Positions 1 through 8,961 are shown, counted from the first letter of the stretch. The stretch is DNA of 64,000 nt from Actinophytocola sp963840275 (GCA_963840275.1 CAWIYK010000007.1:1-64000), one strand, 5' to 3'. Notes: a model not told the origin generated them from the sequence alone. Made by a program: numbers and translations.

Positions 1-66
1 ACTCGGCATCGCCGGCGACCACGGCTGCCAACACGACGATGCTGGTCAGCGACGAGAGCGCGTGGG

Positions 67-1254
67 CTACTCCGCGTACTCGGGTAGGCGGCGGGCGACC
101 TCCTCCGGAGAAGGCATCTCCCCGACCTGCCGGGCGATCTCCTTCGCGGCAGCTCGGCGTTCCCCGTCGGTGAGTAGGAGGTTCGCCGCTTCGGCCACGC
201 TCTGCGCGGTCACGTCCTCGTGTTTGAGGCGTTCACCAGCACCCGCGTCGCACACCATGCCCGCGTTCAGCAACTGGTCGGGGCCGGGCAGGTTCTGCAG
301 AAAGAGCTGCGGCACACCACTGCCGAGCGCGCCGAAGGTGGTGCCGTTTCCACCATGTTGCACCACCAGGTCGACGTGCGGGAGCAGCTCCGCCTGCGCG
401 ACCCACCGTTCCACCACCACGTTGTCCGGCAGGGTACCCAGCTCGTCGGCCAGTTTCGGGGTCGCCACCAGCACGTCCACGTCCAGTGTGGACAGACCGG
501 CGATGGACTCACGCATCATCGCGAGTACTCGGTTGTCGGACTCCGTGCCTAGTGTGAGGTAGACCAGGGGGCGGCCCGTCGCTCGCTCGCGTACCCAGGT
601 GGGCAGCTCGCCGGGCGGGTTGAACCCCACCGGGCGCAGCTCGCTGCGGCCGTCGCCGCAGGCTTCGACGAAGTTCTTGTCCTGCAGGGACTTTGGGCAG
701 ATGTCCAGGTACGGGTGGCCCAGGTAGGTGGTGTACGTCGCTGGCAGCTCGACTCCCAGCTCGCCCGCGGCGTACTCGCGCAGCACCTCCTCGGACATCA
801 CCATGAGGTAGTCCTCCGCGGGCCGGACGCGACCAGACGCGTGACACAGCGCGGGAATCCCCGCCACCTTCGCCGCGAGACCGGCGCCCGGGTTGTACGA
901 CGCGTGCACCACGAGGTCCGGCCGCTGCCGCTCGAACTCCGGCAACAGATCATCCACATAGGACTTCGGCGCCAGCCGGCAGAACTCCTTGGAGATCAGC
1001 TCCATGGCTTGGCGGTCCGGCGCCTTCTGCTCACTCGGCGGCGGCACGCCCACCGTGCGCGCCGCCTCGGCGACGAGCTCCTCGGTCTCCCCGCCCGCGG
1101 TGACGACCTCGAGCCCCAGCTCGGTGAGCAGCTTGTGCCGCACCTCCCCGGTCGCGAACGTCACCTGGTGCCCCGCCTCGCGCGCGGCGATCGCCAGCGG
1201 CAGTACCTGGAAGAAGTGCCCGTAGGCGGTGAGGGTCGAGAAGAGTACGCGCAT
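67..1254 (-). CDS. Glycosyltransferase, GT1 (antibiotic type)
   Basis: A 395-residue GT-B glycosyltransferase of the family that puts deoxysugars on macrolide and aromatic aglycones (EryCIII/DesVII/UGT-like). The N-terminus MRVLFSTLTAYGHFFQVLPL is the usual acceptor-domain start, with His13 in the place of the catalytic-base histidine of the family. The nucleotide-sugar site VVQHGGNGTT lies near residues 296-305, followed by a conserved GVPQLFLQ segment. The start was set at ATG 1254 because upstream in-frame codons show no protein-like sequence. It is divergent from the aminosugar genes at 1385, so the likely donor is the dTDP-3-amino-dideoxyhexose they make; that link is inferred. No DesVIII/EryCII-type activator is visible nearby. 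Confidence 0.9.
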   Translation of the reverse strand: MRVLFSTLTAYGHFFQVLPLAIAAREAGHQVTFATGEVRHKLLTELGLEVVTAGGETEELVAEAARTVGVPPPSEQKAPDRQAMELISKEFCRLAPKSYVDDLLPEFERQRPDLVVHASYNPGAGLAAKVAGIPALCHASGRVRPAEDYLMVMSEEVLREYAAGELGVELPATYTTYLGHPYLDICPKSLQDKNFVEACGDGRSELRPVGFNPPGELPTWVRERATGRPLVYLTLGTESDNRVLAMMRESIAGLSTLDVDVLVATPKLADELGTLPDNVVVERWVAQAELLPHVDLVVQHGGNGTTFGALGSGVPQLFLQNLPGPDQLLNAGMVCDAGAGERLKHEDVTAQSVAEAANLLLTDGERRAAAKEIARQVGEMPSPEEVARRLPEYAE

Positions 1255-1296
1255 GCCGCCGATGCTATAGCGCGGAAACCGTTGGCGGGCCAGCCT

Positions 1297-1326
1297 TCGA
1301 GGCGTTCTCGAACGAGCGGCTAGTGT
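1297..1326 (+). promoter_or_regulatory. Candidate SARP operator and -10 box
   Basis: Two heptamers, TCGAGGC (1297-1303) and TCGAACG (1308-1314), begin 11 bp apart, with a TAGTGT hexamer at 1321-1326. SARP activators bind TCGAG-like direct repeats at 11-bp spacing just upstream of the -10 box, and a SARP gene lies at 21215-23233. TCG-rich heptamers are frequent in GC-rich DNA, so this is a hypothesis. Confidence 0.4.
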
Positions 1327-1384
1327 CCCGTGCCAACCTGGGAACCGGTCCGCAGTCGCGCGGCGAGTCGAGTGAGGGGTTCCG

Positions 1385-1816
1385 GTGACCGAAATGGTGG
1401 TGGGGCGGATCAGCCCGTGCCGGATCGTCGAGCTCACCGAACACACCGACCCACGCGGCAGCCTCACCGTCGTCGAGTCCGGCAAGGAGATCGACTTCGA
1501 CGTCAAGCGCGCCTACTACATCCACCACGTGCCGGACGGCGCCGAACGCGGCGCCCACGGCCACCGGCGGCTGCGCCAGCTGATCGTCGCGGTGCACGGC
1601 AGCTTCGAGGTCATCGTGGACGACGGGTTCGCCCGGCGCACGTTCGTGCTCGACCACCCCAGCCGCGGGCTCTACGTCGGGCCGATGGTCTGGCGCGACA
1701 TGGTCAACTTCACGCCCGGCACGGTCGGGCTGTGGCTGGTGTCGGAGACCTACGACGCCGCCGAGTACTACCGCGACTACGACGAGTTCCGCGCCGACGC
1801 CAGGAGTGTGGCATGA
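1385..1816 (+). CDS. dTDP-4-oxo-6-deoxyhexose 3,4-ketoisomerase (FdtA/QdtA/Tyl1a-like)
   Basis: A 143-residue single-domain cupin of the WxcM/FdtA family. It would convert dTDP-4-oxo-6-deoxyglucose to the 3-oxo isomer, the step before C3 transamination. Family features visible are TDPRGSL near residues 18-24, the His-rich AHGHRRLRQ segment that carries the active-site histidines, and the C-terminal SETYDAAEYYRDYDEF. The GTG start at 1385 has GAGGGG at 1374-1379; an in-frame ATG at 1394 is the alternative. Its stop overlaps the aminotransferase start (ATGA). Whether the product sugar has the galacto or gluco configuration cannot be read from the sequence. Confidence 0.88.
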   Translation: MTEMVVGRISPCRIVELTEHTDPRGSLTVVESGKEIDFDVKRAYYIHHVPDGAERGAHGHRRLRQLIVAVHGSFEVIVDDGFARRTFVLDHPSRGLYVGPMVWRDMVNFTPGTVGLWLVSETYDAAEYYRDYDEFRADARSVA

Positions 1817-2931
1817 CCGTCCCCTTCCTCGATCTCGGCGCCACCTACCGGGAGCTGCGCGGCGACCTCGACGCGGCGACCCAGCGGGTGCTCTCCTCCG
1901 GCCGGTACCTGCTCGGTCCGGAGACCGAGGCGTTCGAGGCGGAGTTCGCCGCGTACTGCGGCGGCCGGCACTGCGTCGCGCTCGGCTCCGGGCTCGACGC
2001 GATCGTGCTCACCCTGCGGGCGCTCGACATCGGGCCGGGCGACGAGGTGATCGTCCCGTCGCACACGTTCATCGCCACCTGGCTCGCGGTCACGGCGACC
2101 GGCGCCACCCCGGTCGCCGTGGAACCGGACCCGGACACCCTCAACGTCGACCCGGCCGCGATCGAGGCCGCGATCACCAGTCGAACCAAGGCGATCGTGC
2201 CGGTGCACCTCTACGGCCAGCCCGCGGACCTCGACGCCATCGACGCGATCGCCGGCAGGCACGGGCTCGTCGTGCTGGAGGACGCCGCGCAGGCCCACGG
2301 CGCCCGCTACCGCGGCGAGCGCATCGGCTCCCGGTACGTCGCCGCGTTCTCCTTCTACCCGGGCAAGAACCTCGGCGCGCAGGGCGACGGCGGCGCGGTC
2401 GTCACCGGCGATGCGGAACTCGCCGCGAAGCTTCGGCTGCTGCGCAACTACGGCTCGACGATCAAGTACCACCACGAGATCAAGGGCACCAACTCACGAC
2501 TCGACGAGCTGCAGGCCGCCATGTTGCGGGTCAAGCTCGCGCACCTGGACGAGTGGAACGCCCGCCGCGTGGCGATCGCCGACCGCTATCTGTCCGAACT
2601 GGACGGTCTGGACGACCTGGCGCTGCCGGCGGTCCCGGAATGGGCCGAACCGGTGTGGCACCTGTTCGTGGTGCGCACCGAGGAGCGCGCCGGGTTGCAG
2701 GAACAGCTCACCGCCGCCGGTGTGCAGACGCTGATCCACTATCCGGTCGCGCCGCACCGCTCGCCCGCGTTCGCCGACCTCGACCTCCCGGCCGGCACGT
2801 TCCCGCACGCCGAGCGGCTCGCCGAGCAGGTGCTGAGCCTGCCGATGGGGCCGCACCTCACCGCCGAGCAGGCCACCACGGTGGTGACCGCGGTGCGCGC
2901 GGCGGTGTCCGATGGCCGGGCCGCCGCGTAG
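1813..2931 (+). CDS. dTDP-3-oxo-hexose 3-aminotransferase (DegT/DnrJ/EryC1)
   Basis: A 372-residue fold-type-I PLP aminotransferase. It begins MTVPFLDL, typical of the FdtB/QdtB/TylB/DesV group, and has the PLP motif FYPGKNLGAQGDGGA with Lys185 as Schiff-base lysine, plus EDAAQAHGA near residues 160-168. It overlaps the ketoisomerase gene by four bases, and together they form the standard pair for dTDP-3-amino-3,6-dideoxyhexose. No N-methyltransferase or N-acetyltransferase specific to the sugar is adjacent. The early genes RmlA/RmlB are not in the window and must be supplied elsewhere. Confidence 0.93.
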   Translation: MTVPFLDLGATYRELRGDLDAATQRVLSSGRYLLGPETEAFEAEFAAYCGGRHCVALGSGLDAIVLTLRALDIGPGDEVIVPSHTFIATWLAVTATGATPVAVEPDPDTLNVDPAAIEAAITSRTKAIVPVHLYGQPADLDAIDAIAGRHGLVVLEDAAQAHGARYRGERIGSRYVAAFSFYPGKNLGAQGDGGAVVTGDAELAAKLRLLRNYGSTIKYHHEIKGTNSRLDELQAAMLRVKLAHLDEWNARRVAIADRYLSELDGLDDLALPAVPEWAEPVWHLFVVRTEERAGLQEQLTAAGVQTLIHYPVAPHRSPAFADLDLPAGTFPHAERLAEQVLSLPMGPHLTAEQATTVVTAVRAAVSDGRAAA

Positions 2932-2932
2932 C

Positions 2933-3493
2933 TCAGGCCGCCGACCTCGGGGCCCGCGGCATCACGCTGTCGTGTCCATAGAGGACACCCAGCAGGCCGA
3001 TCAGGGACACCCCGCCGACGATCTCCCTGCGGGCGATCTTCCCCGGAATGTCGGCCAGCGGGATCCAGTCGATCCGGTCGGACTCGAAGCCGTCCCTCGG
3101 CGCGCCGACATAACGGGCGCCAAAGCCCAGATAGAGGAACTGCTCCGCGTCGGTGATCCCGGCGCAGGGCTGGATGTAGGACAGCTCGCGCAGCTCGTTC
3201 GGCCGCCAGCCGGTCTCCTCCTCGGTCTCCCGCGCGGCCGCCTCGGCCGGGTTCTCGCCGGGGTCGACCCAGCCGCCGGGCAGCTCCCAGTTCCAGGTGT
3301 CGGTGGTGAAACGGTGCCGCCACACCATGAGCACGCGGTCGGACGCGTCGAGCACCAGCGTGCCGACCGACCGGGGGAGCTTGATCAGGTGGTGCTCGTA
3401 GCGCTCGCCGTCGGGCACCTCGACGTCGGTCAGGAAGAGGTCGAGGTACGCGCTGGTATAGACACGCCGTTCGCCGTGCACGGTCCACCGCAT
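2933..3493 (-). CDS. NUDIX hydrolase
   Basis: A 186-residue Nudix hydrolase with a complete Nudix box: Gly74, Glu80 and then Arg88-Glu89-x-Glu91-Glu92-Glu93-x-Gly95-Trp96. The layout resembles ADP-ribose pyrophosphatase-like members, with a long first beta strand rich in acidic residues and a C-terminal segment SDRIDWIPLADIP. The substrate is a nucleoside diphosphate derivative but cannot be assigned. It converges on the aminotransferase with one base between the stop codons. It could be a house-cleaning gene caught at the cluster edge. Confidence 0.9.
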   Translation of the reverse strand: MRWTVHGERRVYTSAYLDLFLTDVEVPDGERYEHHLIKLPRSVGTLVLDASDRVLMVWRHRFTTDTWNWELPGGWVDPGENPAEAAARETEEETGWRPNELRELSYIQPCAGITDAEQFLYLGFGARYVGAPRDGFESDRIDWIPLADIPGKIARREIVGGVSLIGLLGVLYGHDSVMPRAPRSAA

Positions 3494-3874
3494 TGTCGCT
3501 CCTCATTCCTCGACCGGTTCACTAATCATGCTCGAGCCAATTCCCGGGGACATGGGCCGACGGTCCTGCGAATTCGGGAAATAACAAGACAAAACACGCC
3601 CGTAAAAGCGGCAAAGTGGGGCGAACCGGGCGTCCCGAGGACCACATCCCACTGCGGCCGGGACGCCTGCCCCACGACGTGGGGACGGCTGGGACGGAGT
3701 CTGGAATCCGTTCGAGGCAACAAGAATCTCGCAGGCCGGCCCCTCGCCGAATGCCGACGCGGGAACGAGCCAACTCGGCCCCGGCCGCCGAGGATCGCCG
3801 GCTGAGGCGACCCACGAACTGTTGTGCCCGGGGTCGTACACCGCGGGCGGACGCCGCGAAGGAGAGGAACTGGT
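3494..3874. other. Divergent intergenic region, no gene
   Basis: About 380 bp between the Nudix gene and the RCC1 gene. I see no protein-like frame. TCGACCG (3510-3516) and TCGAGCC (3532-3538) lie 22 bp apart, twice the SARP spacing, with a poor middle heptamer (ACTAATC, 3521-3527). Promoters for both genes should be here. A strong ribosome-binding site AAGGAG is at 3859-3864. Confidence 0.5.
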
Positions 3875-5053
3875 ATGACTGAGATCGTCAGCGCGTGGGG
3901 CGACAATTCGAACGGCCAGCTCGGTGACGGCACCACCAACGGCCGCCCCACCCCCGGCCCGGTCGCGGGCCTGGAGGGTGTGCGCACGGTCGAGTCGGGC
4001 AGCGGTCACGTCGTGGCGCTGCTCGACGACGGCACCGCCGTCGCCTGGGGCCGCAACGCGTTCGGCCAGGTCGGCGACGGCGCGGTGGACGTCAACCAGC
4101 ACCGGCCCGTCCCCGTCAAGGGCCTGAAGAACATCAAGGACGTCGTGCCGGGTGGCGGCCAGACGCTGTACCTGCTCGAGGACGGAACCGTGTGGGGCGC
4201 GGGCGGCGGCTTCTTCGGCCTGCTCGGTCCCGCGAACATGCGGCTGCACCCCGTGCCGGTCCTGGTGGACGGCATCGACGAGGTCGTGCAGCTGATCTCC
4301 GGTGGCGGGCACGCGGTCGCGCTGCGCGCCGACGGTTCCGTGTGGACCTGGGGCCGCGACGACTACGGCCAGCTCGGCGACGGCCCGGACGCGAACGACC
4401 GCGTCCCCGGCCGCACCTACCAGGAGCACGCGGGCCGCGGCTACGACAGCCGGCCGGCGCCCACGAAGATCGACGGCCTCGGCGAGATCCGCTCGCTGGC
4501 CGCGGGTGGTGGCCACAGCGTCGCGATCCAGACCGACGGCACCGTCTGGACCTGGGGCGACAACGACCGCGGCCAGCTCGGCCACGGCGACACCGTGCAC
4601 CTGTCGAGCCCGAAGAAGGTCGAGGGCATCACCACGGCGGTCGCCGCGACCTGCGCCTACCACCACACGGTGGTGCTGCTGGAAGACGGCACGCTGCAGG
4701 CGTTCGGCATCAACGACCGCGGCCAGCTCGGCGACGGCACCACCGAGGACAAGCTGACCCCGGTGGAGGTCAAGGGCCTCAGCCGCGTGAAGCAGGTCAC
4801 CGGCACCGGTGGCGGCGGCGAGGTCAACCCGGGCAACTACGGCCACACGCTGGCGCTGCTCGAGGACGGCACCGTCTGGGCGTGGGGCTGCAACGACAAG
4901 GGCGAGCTCGGCAACGGCAGCACCGACCGCCGCGTGGTCGCCGAGCCCATCCCCAGCCTGACCGGCGTCCGGCACCTCACGGTCGGCGGCGAGGTGCCGA
5001 TCTCCCGCGAGAACCCGGGCGGCGGCTACGCCCTGGCCATCCACGCGGCCTGA
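3875..5053 (+). CDS. RCC1-repeat beta-propeller protein
   Basis: A 392-residue protein built of seven RCC1-type blades. Repeated motifs of the form WGxNxxGQLGDG recur about every 50 residues, for example AWGDNSNGQLGDG near residue 6 and TWGDNDRGQLGHG near residue 227. There is no signal peptide, so it should be cytoplasmic, unlike the secreted RCC1-fold inhibitor BLIP-II. The start at ATG 3875 is set by AAGGAGAGG about 8 bases upstream. It lies 32 bp upstream of an SDR gene and opens the long tailoring run to 11578. Bacterial RCC1 proteins have no general function; a scaffold or enzymatic role in the pathway is only a guess. Confidence 0.9.
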   Translation: MTEIVSAWGDNSNGQLGDGTTNGRPTPGPVAGLEGVRTVESGSGHVVALLDDGTAVAWGRNAFGQVGDGAVDVNQHRPVPVKGLKNIKDVVPGGGQTLYLLEDGTVWGAGGGFFGLLGPANMRLHPVPVLVDGIDEVVQLISGGGHAVALRADGSVWTWGRDDYGQLGDGPDANDRVPGRTYQEHAGRGYDSRPAPTKIDGLGEIRSLAAGGGHSVAIQTDGTVWTWGDNDRGQLGHGDTVHLSSPKKVEGITTAVAATCAYHHTVVLLEDGTLQAFGINDRGQLGDGTTEDKLTPVEVKGLSRVKQVTGTGGGGEVNPGNYGHTLALLEDGTVWAWGCNDKGELGNGSTDRRVVAEPIPSLTGVRHLTVGGEVPISRENPGGGYALAIHAA

Positions 5054-5085
5054 ACCGACCGAACCCTCAGGGAGACAACGACATC

Positions 5086-5874
5086 ATGGTCGAGACGATC
5101 GGCGAGTTCAGCAAGCCGCTCAAGGGCAAGCGTGCCCTGGTCGCGGGCGGGGACGGCGAGATCGGCAGCGTGATCAGCGCCGGCCTCGCGGCAGACGGCG
5201 CCGACGTGGCGATCGCCGGCCTGGAGAAGGATTCGTGCCAGGAGCTCGCCGATCGTCTTGCCAACGGTGAGAACCGGACCGGCGGGTACGCGTTCGACAC
5301 CACGGACGCGGACAGCGTGAACGGGTTGGTCGATGCCGTCACCCAGGACTGGGGCGGCATCGACATCCTGGTCAACTGCGTCGGCATCCTCAAGATCAAC
5401 ATGGCGGAGAACTTCGACGCCGACGAGTGGCGCTCGGTGGTGGACATCAACCTCACCGGCGCCTTCCTGCTCTCGCAGGCGGCGGGTCGCGCGATGATCA
5501 AGAGCGGCGATGGCGGCCGGATCGTCCACATGACCTCCGTGCGCGGCCACATCGGCCTCGCGATCGGCGGGTTCTCCGCCTACGGCGCGAGCAAGGCGGG
5601 ACTGCACCTGCTGATCAAGCAGCTCGCCTCCGAGTGGGGCAAGCACCAGATCTCGATCAACGGGGTCGGCGCCGGGTTCGTGCGCACCGCGCTGTCCGAG
5701 GCGGCGCTGCAGAACCCCGACTTCGCCAACATGGTCGCCGGGCGCACGCCGCTCGGCCGGGTCGCGGAGATCCAGGAGGTCGCCAACACGGCGGTCTACC
5801 TCGCCGGCCCCCGGTCCAGCTTCATCACCGGTCAGATCCTCTACGTCGACGGTGGCCTGTCCGCCTCGCAGTGA
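5086..5874 (+). CDS. Short-chain dehydrogenase/reductase
   Basis: A 262-residue classical SDR with a Rossmann fold. The dinucleotide motif is AGGDGEIG (residues 20-27), in which the usual central glycine is Glu25. Asn-containing LVNCVG follows, then the catalytic Ser in MTSVRG and Tyr166-x-x-x-Lys170 (YGASK). The C-terminus ITGQILYVDGG is typical of the family. It would reduce a carbonyl or oxidise an alcohol, using NAD(P)(H). The second SDR at 9866 has the same unusual GEIG motif, so the two may be related tailoring enzymes of one pathway. Confidence 0.92.
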   Translation: MVETIGEFSKPLKGKRALVAGGDGEIGSVISAGLAADGADVAIAGLEKDSCQELADRLANGENRTGGYAFDTTDADSVNGLVDAVTQDWGGIDILVNCVGILKINMAENFDADEWRSVVDINLTGAFLLSQAAGRAMIKSGDGGRIVHMTSVRGHIGLAIGGFSAYGASKAGLHLLIKQLASEWGKHQISINGVGAGFVRTALSEAALQNPDFANMVAGRTPLGRVAEIQEVANTAVYLAGPRSSFITGQILYVDGGLSASQ

Positions 5875-5905
5875 TCCTGCTATCGCGTCAAAGAAAGGCA
5901 TGCCC

Positions 5906-6955
5906 ATGACCACCCCCGGCTCCTACGCCCTCCCCTACAACGGCGAAGCACCTCCGCCGATGCAGATGATGGAGATGCTCTACGGCGCGCTGGCCACCCA
6001 GATGATCGCGGTCGCCGCCGAGCTCGGTGTCGCGGACCAGCTCGCCGAGGGGCCCCGCCCGGTGGCGGAGATCGCCACCGCGGTCGGTGCGCACGAGACG
6101 AACCTGTTCCGCCTGCTGCGCGGGCTCGCCGGCCTCGGCGTGTTCGAGGAGGTCGCCCCGCGCGTGTTCGGGCTGAACCCGCTCGGCGAGACGCTGCGGT
6201 CCGGGGTCAAGGGCTCCATGAAGGAGATCGCCCAGGACGTCGGCGGCCGTACCCGCCTCGTCGCCTACTCCGAGCTGGCGCACAGCGTCCGCACCGGTGA
6301 GGTCGCCTTCGAGAAGGCGCACGGCACCTCGATGTGGAACTACCTGCAGAACCACCCAGAAGAGGTGGCGCTGTTCGGCAAGGCCATGGGCAACCTGGCC
6401 AGCGAGGCGCACTCGGTGGCGTTCTCCAACTACGACCTTTCCGACGCCAAGCACCTGATCGACATCGCGGGCGGCGAGGGCTGGCTGATCGCCGCGGTCG
6501 CGCCGCACTACCCGAACCTCAAGGCCACCGTGTTCGACGAGGAGCACGTCGTGCACGCCGCGGAGAAGGTCTTCGAGCGGGTGGGCATCGCCGACCGCGC
6601 GAACGGCGTCGCCGGCGACATGTTCGTCTCGGTGCCGGAAGGCGGCGACGTCTACGTGATCTCGTCGATCCTGTTCAGCTACGACGACCCCGAGGCCGGC
6701 AAGGTCCTGTCCAACATCCGCGAGTCCATGGACCCCAACGGGAAGATCCTGATCCTCGAGCCCGTGCTGCCCGACGGCAACGGCCCGCACCCCGGCAAGC
6801 TGCTGGACGTCACGCAGCTCGCCCTGCACCGCGGCGGCATCCGCACGGTCGCCGAGTGGGAGTCGCTGTTCGCCGACGCCGGCCTGAAGCTGGCCGAGAC
6901 TCGTGTGATGTGGCCCGCCGGCCCGACCGACATGATCATCGCCGAGCGCGCCTGA
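5906..6955 (+). CDS. SAM-dependent O-methyltransferase (Methyltransf_2)
   Basis: A 349-residue methyltransferase of the DnrK/TcmN/acetylserotonin type: an N-terminal winged-helix dimerisation domain (about residues 15-100) and a C-terminal SAM domain. The SAM motif is DIAGGEG near residue 190, a variant of the usual DxGGGxG. ILEPVLP follows in the expected place. Start was chosen at ATG 5906, which sits 7 bases after AAGAAAGG; ATG 5900 is possible. Family members methylate phenolic or enolic hydroxyls of polyketides, and a few have other chemistry. It is part of the co-directional run from 3875 to 11578. Confidence 0.9.
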   Translation: MTTPGSYALPYNGEAPPPMQMMEMLYGALATQMIAVAAELGVADQLAEGPRPVAEIATAVGAHETNLFRLLRGLAGLGVFEEVAPRVFGLNPLGETLRSGVKGSMKEIAQDVGGRTRLVAYSELAHSVRTGEVAFEKAHGTSMWNYLQNHPEEVALFGKAMGNLASEAHSVAFSNYDLSDAKHLIDIAGGEGWLIAAVAPHYPNLKATVFDEEHVVHAAEKVFERVGIADRANGVAGDMFVSVPEGGDVYVISSILFSYDDPEAGKVLSNIRESMDPNGKILILEPVLPDGNGPHPGKLLDVTQLALHRGGIRTVAEWESLFADAGLKLAETRVMWPAGPTDMIIAERA

Positions 6956-6980
6956 GCGCGCGAAGAAGGAAGTGGACGAC

Positions 6981-8258
6981 ATGAACGCGCACAGGCTGCC
7001 GACCCCCGACCCGGGGGCCAAGGCACGGCAGGACGTGGCGAACTGGCTCAAGGCGAACGCGAAGCCGTTGGCGTCCAACGATCCCACGGCGCCGCACGAC
7101 GACCTCGAGCCGCTGCGCGGCATGGTCGGCGACGCGGTGATCGTCGGGCTCGGCGGGTCGACCTACGGCGCCCGCGAGCAGTTCACGACGATCCATCGTG
7201 TGGTCCGCTTCCTCGTCGAGGAGCTGGGCTTCCGCGCGGTGGCGACGGAAGAGGACTGGGACGTCGCGCTGCCGCTGAACGACTACGTGCGGTCGGGCTA
7301 CGGCGACCTCGACGCGTTGATGAAGGAGTCCGGAGTTCCCTGGCGGGTCCGCGAGATGCAGGACGCGGTCGAGTGGATCCGCCAGTGGAACTCCAGCCAC
7401 CCCGACGACATCGTGCAGTTCGTCGGCGTCGGCGTGATCGACACCCGGCCGCCGGTGTACGACGCGGTGGCCGAGTACGTGACCAGGTACGCGTCGGAGA
7501 AGGCCGCCGAGCTGGCGACGCACTTCGACGTCATCCGGCCGACCCGCCCGGACCACGTGCCGTGGTTCATCATGCAGGTCAAGGAGAAGGACCCCTACGT
7601 CGAGCACGCGCGGCAGGCGCTGCGGCTTGTGCAGAGCGTCCCGGAGTCCGGCAAGGCACACGAGATGGCCGTGCAGCACGCGCGCCAGATCGTGGCGTTC
7701 TACGAGCACTACGCCTACCACCTGGTCGACGACGGCTACCGCGACGAGCAGATGGCGGAGAACCTGCGCTGGTGGCACCAGCACACCGGCGACAAGATCG
7801 CCTACTGGTCGACCAACGCGCACAGCGTGCGGGCCGAGACGCTGGAGATCTCGGTGCCGCCGCGCGGCACGCTGAAGTTCCGGCCGACGGGCGCCACGCT
7901 CGCCGACCTGTTCGGCGAGCGGTACGTCTCCATCGGGCTGACCTACGACCACGGCACGGTGAACTCCGGCTGGAGCGCGCCGCCGTTCGCCAGCCGGCCG
8001 CTGGAGACGCCGACGCAGCCGGACGACTTCCACGAGCGGCCCTTCGCCAACGACCTGCCGCGCTACGTCGTCGACCTGCGTGCCGAGGCGCCCGCGTCGG
8101 TGACCGAGTGGCTCGGCCAGCGCGTGAAGGGCCGGGTCATCGGCTCGGTCTGCGACGACTCGCGGCCCGACGACCACTACATGGCCGGCGGCTCGCTGTC
8201 GGACTGGTACGACGTCGTCGTCCACGAGCAGACGGTCACGCCGTCGACGCCGCTGTGA
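6981..8258 (+). CDS. Erythromycin esterase-like protein with altered active site
   Basis: A 425-residue homologue of the Ere esterase family (PF05139). The family motif GLGEATHG is here GLGGSTYG (residues 56-63): Glu is Gly59 and the catalytic His is Tyr62. The distal His of the family is kept in TNAHS (His281). In EreB/EreC the first His is essential for hydrolysis of the macrolactone, so ordinary esterase activity is doubtful and a different reaction or binding role is likely. No signal peptide. Start at ATG 6981 has GAAGGA upstream; the in-frame GTG at 6972 is too close to it. A Tat-exported paralogue that keeps the His is at 13095. Confidence 0.85.
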   Translation: MNAHRLPTPDPGAKARQDVANWLKANAKPLASNDPTAPHDDLEPLRGMVGDAVIVGLGGSTYGAREQFTTIHRVVRFLVEELGFRAVATEEDWDVALPLNDYVRSGYGDLDALMKESGVPWRVREMQDAVEWIRQWNSSHPDDIVQFVGVGVIDTRPPVYDAVAEYVTRYASEKAAELATHFDVIRPTRPDHVPWFIMQVKEKDPYVEHARQALRLVQSVPESGKAHEMAVQHARQIVAFYEHYAYHLVDDGYRDEQMAENLRWWHQHTGDKIAYWSTNAHSVRAETLEISVPPRGTLKFRPTGATLADLFGERYVSIGLTYDHGTVNSGWSAPPFASRPLETPTQPDDFHERPFANDLPRYVVDLRAEAPASVTEWLGQRVKGRVIGSVCDDSRPDDHYMAGGSLSDWYDVVVHEQTVTPSTPL

Positions 8259-8292
8259 CCCGCCGACCGCGAATCGGAAAGGTTGTGCCGCA

Positions 8293-8937
8293 ATGACATC
8301 TCGTGACCTCGGAGCGTGGACGGGCCCGCTCGCCGCGGCCGCCTTCGTTGCCAGCGTGGGTGGTTCCATCAAGCTGGCCGGCGGTCCGCCGCCGCGTCCC
8401 GGCTCCCCGGCGGAGGACGTGCGCAAGTGGTACGACGCGAGCGACAAGGCCGGTCGCGTCAGCGCCATCGGCCAGGTCGTCTCGCTGCTGTCGGTGGCGC
8501 GGTTCACCGCGTCGGTCGCGAAGGTGGCCAAGCGGTCCGGCTCGCGGTCGCTGCGGGCGGCCGCGCTGGCCGGTGGCGCGGCCACGGTCGCGTCGCTGGC
8601 CACGTCCGCGGCCTGCATCGGGTCGCTGACCACGGACCGGCGCGAGGACGACGAGAAGGCGGTGCGGCTCAACGACACCGCGTTCGCGGCCGGTGGTCCG
8701 GTGCACGGCATCGGGTTCGGCGTGCTGACCGGCTCGCTCGCGCTGGCCGGTCTGCGCTCCGGCGAGCTGCCGAAGCCGCTCGCCGTGGCGGGCCTGGTCT
8801 CGGCGGCCGCGAACCTGCTGTCGCCGGTGTACTTCGCCACCGAGAAGGTGGCGCTGCTCATCCCCATCGGCCGGTTCTCCGGCCTGCTGGTCAACGGGAT
8901 CGCCGGCGGCCGGCTCGCCACCCGGCGCGCCCGCTGA
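8293..8937 (+). CDS. Membrane protein of unknown function, paralogue of 16119-16781
   Basis: A 214-residue protein with several hydrophobic stretches (about residues 10-30, 85-105, 140-160, 165-205). I do not recognise a family. It shares with the gene at 16119-16781 the block PRPG-x-x-x-E-x-V, then AR-F-T-x-(T/S)-VA-x-VAKRSG, then LAGLRSGELPKP, so the two are clear paralogues within the same cluster. It sits between the Ere-like gene and a GNAT gene in the same direction. A membrane-associated role in the pathway or in export is possible but not shown. Confidence 0.75.
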   Translation: MTSRDLGAWTGPLAAAAFVASVGGSIKLAGGPPPRPGSPAEDVRKWYDASDKAGRVSAIGQVVSLLSVARFTASVAKVAKRSGSRSLRAAALAGGAATVASLATSAACIGSLTTDRREDDEKAVRLNDTAFAAGGPVHGIGFGVLTGSLALAGLRSGELPKPLAVAGLVSAAANLLSPVYFATEKVALLIPIGRFSGLLVNGIAGGRLATRRAR

Positions 8938-8961
8938 CCGTCCACAGTGGAGGTCCCGGAG

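Noticed and set aside
1..66. End of another gene at the left edge
   Set aside because: Too short and without a convincing reading frame to call.
1330..2931. 533-codon ORF in frame with the aminotransferase
   Set aside because: The extension before ATG 1813 overlaps the ketoisomerase in another frame and is Arg/Pro-rich noise.
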